A DNA stretch of 64,000 bases, from positions 62,001-126,000 of the forward strand of contig KV918897.1 of NCBI GenBank assembly GCA_002049455.2, in the 5' to 3' direction. This DNA comes from Porphyra umbilicalis (lineage: Eukaryota; Rhodophyta; Bangiophyceae; Bangiales; Bangiaceae). Numbering within the stretch: the first letter of the stretch is position 1; the number at the start of each line of letters is the position of its first letter. Position numbers and translations under genes: made by a program. This document shows, one piece after another, positions 56,962 to 64,000 of the stretch. The notes under the pieces are model-generated. The model worked only from the letters and a program-made list of their open reading frames with translations, did no database searches and was not told where the DNA came from.

Positions 56962-57542
56962 CCGTGGACGGGGGGACGTGCGTCTTGTGCGCACGAGCCG
57001 CGCCCGCGACGGGCGCGCGTCGGACGGGGAGGCGCTGCACCGGCCGGTGCCCGTTGACGCAGGTCGCGTGCGCAGGCGGGGGCGCGGCGGCGGGCGGCGG
57101 CGCGGGATGGGGCTGCGTGGCGGCGCGCGCGAGGGGCCCCGCGGGACGCCGGGGGGGGATGCCGTGCGTGGGAGAGCGACGGGGGTGCCACTACCGAGCC
57201 GTGCGGGCGGCGGAGTGGTGCCGTATGCGTGATGGGATGCATGCAGGCGGTGCCTGCCGCGTGCTGGCGTGGGAGGCGCCCGTCGGCCGGGTCTCGCTGC
57301 GGGCTCCCCCAACGGAGAAACGAGGCCGCGGTAGCGAAAATGCCAAATAGGAATGAGACAACGTACACCAACCAACGTCGCGACGCAGCTCGTACAACCG
57401 CCTGCCCCGCGCCGCACCGAGCTCCACCAACGAGCCCCCATCACAGCACCACGCGCGCGCACACGTGTGCACACACGGTCCACCCCCCCCCCCCCCCACA
57501 GTCCTCCACCCCACCACCCGCCCAGTCACCACCACCGCGCCC
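56962..57542. other. convergent intergenic region
   Basis: Between the 3' ends of panB and the CrtI-like gene. The CrtI-like open frame continues through here to 57191 in a low-complexity form that I do not trust as coding. Confidence 0.35.
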
Positions 57543-59576
57543 CTACGGATCCCCCACGTTTCGTGCCCCCCCCCCACGGCGGCGGCGACCCCCCCCCCCG
57601 ACAAGCCCGGGGTGTCCTCCACGACCGTCGCCGCCACGTGCTCCGCCCCAATCAACACGAGCGGCACGCCATTGCCCGGCCGCGCCGACGCGCCGACGTG
57701 GTACACATTCCCCAGCGCCCCGTCGCGGGGCGCCTGGCGGAAGAGGCTCAACTGCCGCGCGTCGTGGGCGAGCCCAAACGCCGCCCCCCGCGCGAGCCCG
57801 TACCGCGCCCGCCACATGGCGGGCGTAAACGCGCGCTCCGCCACAATGCTGTCGGCAAAGCCGGTCAAGCCGGCGGCCTCAAAGCGCGCGACGACCGCGT
57901 CGCGGGCGCGGGCCTCGAGGGCCCGCAGCTCCTCGGGCGACGGGTCGGCGCCGGCCTCGCCGGCGTCGGCCAAGTGGCCGACGGGCACGAGGACCATGAT
58001 GGCGTCGCCGCCGGGCGGCGCCGCCGACGCGTCCGTGCGCGCCGGGGAGTGCACGTAAAAGTTGCACGGCGCCGGCAGGTGGAGGCCCGGCTCAAAGAGC
58101 CCCGCCCACGCGCCCCGCCGGTCGGCGGCCGACGACGTGACGGCAAAGATGGTGTGGTGGCTGAGCTGCCCCCACACCCGGTCCGTCGCAAAGAGCAGCG
58201 ACACGACGCCCGACGAGTAGCGGCGGCCGGCCTTGACGCCGCGGCTCGGCAGCGGCGGCGCGGCGGCCACGAGCGGGTCGGCCGGGTCATTGTTGGGCGT
58301 CACCGACCCGCGGGCGGGGAGGATGGTCGCCTCGGCCGTCGGCAAATCCACGTTGGACACGACCACGTCGGCGGGGAGGAAGGTGCCGTCGGCGAGCTGC
58401 ACGCCAATCGCCGTCTTGCCGTCGCCCGACGGCACGACCGCCGCCACGCGCGTCGACGGGCGGAGCGTCACGCCCGCCCGCTCGGCAATCGTCGCTAGCG
58501 CTTCGGCGACGCGGACCATGCCGCCGACCGGGTAGTAGACGCCCTGCTTGGCTTCCAGCGACGACAGCAGTGCAAAGGTGGCGGGCGACTTGTACGGGGA
58601 GAGGCCAACGTACAAGTTTTGAAAGGACGCCATGGCGAGCAGGCGCTCCTCCGTCACCACCCCGCTGCCGTCGGGCGCGGCGCCGCCCGCCGCGTCGACG
58701 CCGCGAAAGACCGACGCCAGCCACCCATTCATGGGCGCCAGCGGGTTGCCGCCGAGCGCAAAGCACATGCGGAGGAGGTCGGGGATTTCGCCGAGGCGGC
58801 CGGGGAAGCCGCGGCGGTCGACAAAGGAGCGGAAGCCAACCTCAAACGCCACATTGGCCGAGTCGAGAAACGACAACCACCGGGTGTAGGCCGTCGAGCC
58901 GAGCGACGAGGCCATCTCCTCCACGTCGGCCGTGACGGCGAGCGGCTCGGTCGGCGCGTCATCGTCAAAAAAGACGGTATAGTTGGGGTCGACGCGGCGG
59001 AGGTCGAGCCAGTCCTCGAGGCGCTCCCCGAGGTCCGCAAAGGTGCGCTCGTAAATTTCGGGGAGGAGGTACAAGCTCGGGCCGAGCTCAAACCGAAACG
59101 GGCCGACGCCGCCCGTGTCGGCCGCCGCGTCGTCGGCGACAGAGCCGCCGGCGCTGCCGGCGGCGGCGCCCTCCCCGCCCCCGAGGCGCGTCTCACACAG
59201 CCGCCCGCCGAGCGTGTCGGTTTGTTCGAGGAGCGTCACCGAGGCGCCCGCGCGCGCGAGGCGCGTGGCGACCGACAGGCCGCCGACGCCGCCGCCAATG
59301 ACCACGACGGTCGGGGGGGTGGCGGCGGGCGCCGCCGCCGCGGGGGGGGGGGGGGGTCGGCGCAGCGACGGGGGGTCGGGGGGGGGACGACGCCGACGAG
59401 CGCGTTGCGGCGGCACCGGCGGTCCGATGGGGGGGGGGCGCGCGCAAGGGGGGGGGGGGGGGGCGCCGGCAGGCGGCGCCGGCGGCGACGGCGGCGGGGG
59501 GTACGGGGGGGGCAAACGTCGACCGCCGGAGGCCGGCGGCCGGGGCGGCGTGTAGTACAAAGCACGGGGCCGCCAT
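57543..59576 (-). CDS. CrtI-type FAD desaturase/isomerase, probably plastid-targeted
   Basis: FAD-dependent oxidoreductase of the bacterial phytoene-desaturase/carotenoid-isomerase superfamily. Seen: dinucleotide motif VVVIGGGVGGLSVATRLARA, LLEQTDTLGGRL, FRFELGPSLYLLPEIYERTF, MASFQNLYVGLSPYKSPATF, GVYYPVGGMVRVAEAL, VVVSNVDLPTAEATILPA, SSGVVSLLFATDRVWGQLSH then HTIFAV, and the C-terminal VYHVGASARPGNGVPLVL then IGAEHVA. These fit CrtI better than the plant PDS/ZDS type. The ATG at 59576 starts MAAPCFVLHAAPAAGLRRST, which resembles a plastid transit peptide. It is in a different frame from the enzyme, with several G runs (59340-59462) between. The stop is uncertain: the main frame runs on to 57191, but after the G run at 57587-57599 another frame ends at 57543. 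The substrate cannot be told from sequence. Confidence 0.85.
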
Positions 59577-60391
59577 TGTGACAATGCGGGCGTGAGGGGA
59601 TGGAGCGGGCGTGAGGGGATGGAGCAGCGCTTGGGAAGGGGAATCGAGGGAGGGGTGGGAGGAGTCAAAAGGGCGGGGGGCGATGCGCGGGGCGGGGCGG
59701 GGGGGGGGGGCGGCGCACAAGAAGGCGACGGATGGAGCGGTGGTGGAAGCGGCAACGTCACGGAGGGTGGAGATCAACCGACGACCAAGTGTGACATCCC
59801 CCTGTCCTTAACAGGTATGTCCAAGAGTATTTCGAAAAGGGTACAATCACTGACCGAAAGCGTGTACGCGAAAACACCCTGGCCTGGAGTTGTGCTGTGA
59901 TCGAAGACCATCTATTTGTGTAAGTTCCGAAGCATTATTTAGACTCAACACATGCCGCGTCGCGCTCCACTTGGCACGTGGCTGTACATATTTTTCATGC
60001 ACTGCATTGGTTCATATGTTCATGTCCCTGCGGGCGTCCACGTGCAGGCGCGCGCGCCCGAGCCGTCCGCCCCGGAGCGCGCCGGCCCCCCACCCAGGCG
60101 ACGCCGTGCATGCGACAGTCCCAAGTCACACACGGCTCGCCGACAGCCTCACCCCCCCCAGCCTCCGGCCTCACACCTCGCAGTGCCCGCAAACGCCTGT
60201 TGTCCAGCAAATAATTTATGGGGGTCTGTGGCGCCAATAAACCCACACCGCCGGTGGCAGGCATGCGCATTTTGCGCGCACTTCGGAATGCCCCTGCGCG
60301 ATATGTGCACGGCGGCCCACGGATCGCGCAGCTATCCGAAGGCAACGGACGGGACGGGCACGTAGAACCCGGTACTTCCGAACACATCTGA
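59577..60391. other. upstream flank of the CrtI-like gene, no gene
   Basis: GC-rich to about 59750, then mixed. No frame with support. Confidence 0.35.
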
Positions 60392-60769
60392 AGAGAATTT
60401 AACATCTCCAACTGTGTGCACTTGGTCGATGAAAACCCCATTGCCACATTGGACCTGACCGCTGAGCTCGGAGAAGACCCCGCCCTGCTCCCGCTCATCC
60501 CGCCGCGGCTCTTGTTGGCTGCCCGTTGTGGCGAGGACGCGGACAACTCCGTGTCCGAGGACGTGGACATTGCGTCGCTGGACCGTGTCGACGAGAAGGA
60601 CACTCTCCTGCGCCTCTTCCGTGCTCAGTTGGGGGGCAGGGCCTGTCTGTCATGGGTGGTGAAGAACATTGTGCACGTCAAGGCAATGCGCAACGCTGTT
60701 GACACGTTACTGCGAAAGCTCGCGTCGCTGCACCGGTCCTTTCCGGGTGGGGAGCCCATGGAAATGTAA
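60392..60769 (+). CDS. orphan coding-like ORF, partial
   Basis: Not recognised. The frame from just after TGA (60389-60391) to TAA at 60769 shows steady GC-biased third positions and an ordinary soluble-protein composition, unlike the low-complexity frames around it: NISNCVHLVDENPIATLDLT, LLPLIPPRLLLAARC, VSEDVDIASLDRVDEKDTLL, CLSWVVKNIVHVKAMRNAVD and TLLRKLASLHRSF. There is no ATG near its start (the first ATG is deep inside), so it looks like a 3' exon or a 5'-truncated gene, possibly of a transposable element. It lies isolated in lower-GC sequence. Confidence 0.4.
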   Translation, partial: REFNISNCVHLVDENPIATLDLTAELGEDPALLPLIPPRLLLAARCGEDADNSVSEDVDIASLDRVDEKDTLLRLFRAQLGGRACLSWVVKNIVHVKAMRNAVDTLLRKLASLHRSFPGGEPMEM

Positions 60770-61543
60770 AAGCAATGTCGTGCCCTGCACCACGGGCTTT
60801 TGTTGATGCTGTTCACCGCGGTCTCTTGTTGAAAGAGCCCCCGTACCTTGTAGTATGTGCTGCCACCCTGCCCATTCGGTACATGCGTCTGCGTTCAAGT
60901 CCGTACTCGTGACGAATGAGGATGCCCAGTCGCCCCGGCTGTACCTGCCCGATGACGGACGTCGGGGAAATGCGGTGGCCCTTGAAACATAGGTGTCGCG
61001 CGGATCGGGCAGCACGTCGACGGTATTGCGCAACACGGCTGGGCCTGTCGTGCGTTTTGCGCCGCCATGTCTATCACGTACGGGTATTGACACTAGGACA
61101 CGTCCTCCGGAAGAAAAAAAATCATGGGTTGTCTCTCTTTTTGTGTGGTGCATGCAGTCGTACGTGGAACGGGTACATTCATCCGTGCCAAATTGCCTGT
61201 ATTGTGTTTATTCAGACGACTGCAGAAATGTCCTCGGCACGGGGTGGCCAGCGGGGGGTATTCACAAATTACGCGAGTCCGTGTCACGATATTGGGTCGA
61301 ATCAAGCAGCCAACCACAACAGGCGTTTGCGGGCACCGCGCCTACGTCCGCCTTCACCGCCGTTACCGCTCAGCCCACCCGCTCCCCGGGGCAAACGCCA
61401 CTCCACAACCGCCCCCTCGTCCATCGTCGGCGGTCCTGCCCTAGGTGAATTTTTGGTTCGTTCTTGGCGACACATTGGCGACACACAGCGGTCGAGTGTC
61501 GCCAACGTGTCGCGCAGGGGGGCTAACTGTGTCGGAGACGGGA
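60770..61543. other. intergenic, no gene
   Basis: Mixed-GC sequence with short frames only. Confidence 0.35.
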
Positions 61544-63238
61544 TCACCATGGGAGCACGCCGGCAGCGGATAAGCAGCCGGCCGTGCCGGATACGGAACA
61601 AACATAAGGAGCATCCTGTTCAATTGCCATTTTCCGCGGCAAAAGTTTGGATCTAGTATTCCATAAATCTATGACTGACACGCGACCAACAATCTCAGTC
61701 AAATGACATTGTGGATCACGCGACAGGAACGCGCCCACAGGACATATCTGCAGGTCACAAGCGCCACCCTGCGCCGCGGCGGCCGCCGCCGCCGCCGCGT
61801 CGAGCGCGTCGCGAGTAGCGTCAAACAGGGCGGCGTCGGCGGTGGCGGCGTCGGCAGCGGCGGCGGCGGCGGAGGCGCGATGCTGCACCAGCGGGTGCCC
61901 ATTGGAGACGGCGGCCGTCGCGGACGCGGGGGCCGGTGGGGGAGACGGGAGGGTGCCCCGCCGCCGCCGCCTCCCGCAGCAGCAGACGCCGCGTCGCCCC
62001 CCCCCCCCGCTCCCGCACCCGCTCCAGCACCCGCACCCGCCCCCACCCCCGCCGCGCCCGGCAGCGGCTGACACGCCTCCCGCGCGAGCAGGAGCACGAG
62101 CACCTGCCGCACCGCCGGCGTGCGGGCGGCGGCGCCGCCCGGCGCAATCAGCGCGCGCAGCAGCCTGTCGGTGACTGCGGGCACGCACAGCATCCACACG
62201 GGCGCCGTCGACGGCACCGCGTCGGCGGGGATGGGGGCCGCCGCGCCCGCCCCCCACCCCCTCACCGGCGGCACCTTTCTCCAACCCCCCCCCTTCGCCC
62301 CAACTGCCGCCGACGAGGCCAGCCCCCCCCCCCCCCCCCCCCCCCCCACCGCCGCCGACGAGGCAAGCCCCCCCCCCGCCCGCCGCGTTGGGCGCGGTGC
62401 AAAAGCCGAGCGCAGCATCGTCAGCCACCGCCGCCGTCGCCCCGCCGTCGCCCGACGGCGGCCGGCCGCGCCGAGGCACCGTCGCCGAGTCGCCGCCGAC
62501 AATTCGCTGCCCCCGTCGGCTGCCGCGGCGCCGCCCCGCGCGGGGTGCCTGTCGCCTTCGGGCGCGAAATCCGCGGCAGCCGCAGCGGCGCAGCCCCTTG
62601 CCGCCGCTGGCGCCCGCCCGCCACCCGGGGTCTACGCGGCGCCGGCGACGCCGCCCCCCCCCCCAGCCGCGCGCACCTCCTTGGCCGCCAAGACCACCGC
62701 CGCCGCCGCGTCGCTGTCGCCTCCCGCCGCCGCCGCCGAAACCGCGCACCCCCCCAGCACGTCCGCCTTCCCCCCCGCGCCGACAACGCGGCAGCCGCGG
62801 CCGCCGACCGTCGCATCGCCGCGGCCCCTTGCCGCCGCCGCCGCCTTGTGGACTGGCGGCGGCGGCGACGACGCGTGGCGGCGGCGGCCGACGCCGCCGC
62901 AACGCCCGACGCCGCCGCGGCTTGCCACCGCCGCCGCCGACACCGCGCACCCCCGCCGCATGTCCGCCCCCCCCGCGCGCCGACAACGCGGCAGCCGCGG
63001 CCGCCGACCGCCGCATCGCCGCCGCCCCTTGCCGCCGCCGCCGCCTTGTGCATTGGCGGCAGCGGCGGCGACGCGTGGCGGCGGCGGCCGACGCCGCCGC
63101 AACGCCCGACACCGCCGCGGCTTGCCGCCGCCGCCGGCGACACCGCGCACCCCCCCCGCACGTCCGCCCTCCCCGGCCCCCCCGCAGCGGGAGGCCGCAG
63201 ACGCGATCTCGCTCCTTGCAGCCGCCGCTGCTTGCCAC
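61544..63238 (-). CDS. possible Ala/Gly-rich protein, frames unresolved
   Basis: Weak call. Two minus-strand frames share plausible protein segments separated by G runs. One has APVWMLCVPAVTDRLLRALI, then ARTPAVRQVLVLLLAREACQ and PLPGAAG (about 62220-62060). The other has VSNGHPLVQHRAS, then ATADAALFDATRDALDA (about 61910-61770). The frame then enters low-GC sequence at 61750, where a GT donor follows CAG, so an intron or truncation is likely. Upstream (62740-63240) is a 200-bp tandem repeat coding only low-complexity Arg/Ala. No family recognised. Confidence 0.3.
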   Translation of the reverse strand: MASSGGCKERDRVCGLPLRGGRGGRTCGGGARCRRRRRQAAAVSGVAAASAAAATRRRRCRQCTRRRRRQGAAAMRRSAAAAAALSARGGGGHAAGVRGVGGGGGKPRRRRALRRRRPPPPRVVAAAASPQGGGGGKGPRRCDGRRPRLPRCRRGGEGGRAGGVRGFGGGGGRRQRRGGGGGLGGQGGARGWGGGRRRRRRVDPGWRAGASGGKGLRRCGCRGFRARRRQAPRAGRRRGSRRGQRIVGGDSATVPRRGRPPSGDGGATAAVADDAALGFCTAPNAAGGGGACLVGGGGGGGGGGGAGLVGGSWGEGGGLEKGAAGEGVGGGRGGPHPRRRGAVDGARVDAVRARSHRQAAARADCAGRRRRPHAGGAAGARAPARAGGVSAAAGRGGGGGGCGCWSGCGSGGGGRRGVCCCGRRRRRGTLPSPPPAPASATAAVSNGHPLVQHRASAAAAAADAATADAALFDATRDALDAAAAAAAAAQGGACDLQICPVGAFLSRDPQCHLTEIVGRVSVIDLWNTRSKLLPRKMAIEQDAPYVCSVSGTAGCLSAAGVLPW

Positions 63239-63240
63239 CT
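62541..63240. repeat. about 200-bp GC-rich tandem repeat
   Basis: The anchor word ACCGCGCAC followed by a C run recurs at 62741, 62942 and 63142, so the period is 200-201 bp. Within each unit, CGACAACGCGGCAGCCGCGG, CTTGCCGCCGCCGCCGCCTT and GACGCGTGGCGGCGGCGGCC recur in order. At least two and a half units are clear; the edges are blurred by (GCC)n. Confidence 0.8.
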
Positions 63241-63322
63241 AATCGCAGCCGGCCGCGGACCGCGCCGGCACTCTGATTCGCGTCCACCGCGCGGGCGGCG
63301 GGGGCGGGGGATGACCGCCGGT

Positions 63323-63404
63323 CGCCAGGGGTGCCCTTCGCGGCCGCCAGGGGTGCCCATCGCGGCCGCCAGGGGTGCCCTTCGCGGCCGCCAGGGGTGG
63401 CGGT
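63323..63404. repeat. 22-bp tandem repeat
   Basis: Units CGCCAGGGGTGCCC(T/A)TCGCGGC occur three times in a row from 63323, followed by a partial fourth (CGCCAGGGGTGGCG). They immediately flank the 200-bp tandem repeat region. Confidence 0.85.
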
Positions 63405-63491
63405 TGGAGCCTCTCCCGCCCCCCCAAGTGCTCTGGGGGCATTTATGGTAGAAGATGTCACCGCCAACCAATCATATTGCTGGAAAAACAA

Positions 63492-64000
63492 GGGTAAACG
63501 AGCAGAACAATGAGGACATGGCTCTTATCCAATGAAAATCGTCTCAGCGCACCTTGCCGCAGGGCAAAAACACGGTCAGTGTCAGAGTCCTTCTGATACT
63601 GTCATCGCAGTGCGGCACCAGCCAATCAGAGGCAGAATTCACCGGCACGATTGCTATGATAGACGGCGGAGGCCGGTCTGCTGCTGTCCTCACCATTCCG
63701 TGCTGACAGTGATCTCGCCTGAGTGCACCAGGGGCGAGGTCCCTCCTGAGGTCGTGAAATTGCATCATTTCAGTGATACACAAGCCTGGGACTTGGCCGT
63801 GTCAGCTTGATTCTCGTTGTCTTAGCCGTTGGACATGCCATCCGAACCGAATAATTGTGTCGCCAGATCCCCGACCGGCCATTCCAAGTCGTAGGCTGCG
63901 GCTTCGATGGGGCACCACACTGTGTCGCCCCCAAATCGCTTGAAAGTAACCAAAGAAGCGCGATGGTAGAACCGCCGACGATGGTGGCTAGGTTTATTGC
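63492..64000. other. right-hand edge, no gene
   Basis: Lower-GC sequence, short frames without support. Confidence 0.35.

Noticed and set aside
1-64000. tRNA, rRNA, CRISPR array or bacterial operon
   Set aside because: None seen by eye; the content is eukaryotic. A tRNA or covariance-model scan was not possible here.

Overview
The window looks like nuclear DNA of a GC-rich, compact eukaryote with few introns. The gene set is ESCRT-III Vps32, UPF2, fidgetin-like 1, a MEF2-type MADS-box factor, a thiol dioxygenase of the ADO/PCO family, a CrtI-type desaturase with a plastid-like leader, PanB, a Nudix hydrolase and a VTC1-like membrane protein. Together with Harbinger, Tigger and hAT DNA transposons, the very strong G/C bias and the long Ala/Gly/Pro tracts, this best fits a bangiophyte red alga (Porphyra/Pyropia type). 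The organism assignment is inference; no marker gene proves it.

Layout. 0-1 kb: C-terminal part of a mitofilin (MIC60)-like protein, apparently broken. 1-13.7 kb: transposon-rich, lower-GC land with a zinc-knuckle protein gene, a Harbinger transposase, a decayed SANT/Myb transposon protein, a MITE, a decayed Tigger/pogo transposase, and a long-inverted-repeat element split by a hAT element. 15-36.3 kb: gene-dense core with the PCO-type dioxygenase (+), a giant Ala-rich unknown gene (-), Vps32 (+), a small F-box protein (-), UPF2 (+), a VTC1/DUF202 protein (+, one intron) and FIGNL1 (-). 36.5-39.3 kb: intergenic with a small inverted-repeat element. 39.3-44.6 kb: a MADS-box gene with two introns and a very long disordered tail. 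44.6-51.8 kb: mostly non-coding, with a MITE and a second nested hAT insertion. 51.8-59.6 kb: Nudix/CoA-diphosphatase-like gene (-), PanB (+) and CrtI-like desaturase (-). 59.6-64 kb: an orphan coding-like ORF and a repetitive Ala-rich region.

Host genes mostly alternate in strand, so neighbours share either 5' or 3' flanks. PanB (pantothenate/CoA synthesis) and the Nudix protein (CoA-diphosphatase-like) sit head to head. Almost every multi-domain host gene changes reading frame at long G or C homopolymers (UPF2 about six times; also PanB, CrtI, FIGNL1, Nudix, MADS and the giant Ala-rich gene). These most likely reflect homopolymer-length errors or natural indels in low-complexity linkers, so coordinates of these genes are approximate. 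Both hAT-like elements have perfect 8-bp target duplications and each lies inside another inverted-repeat element.
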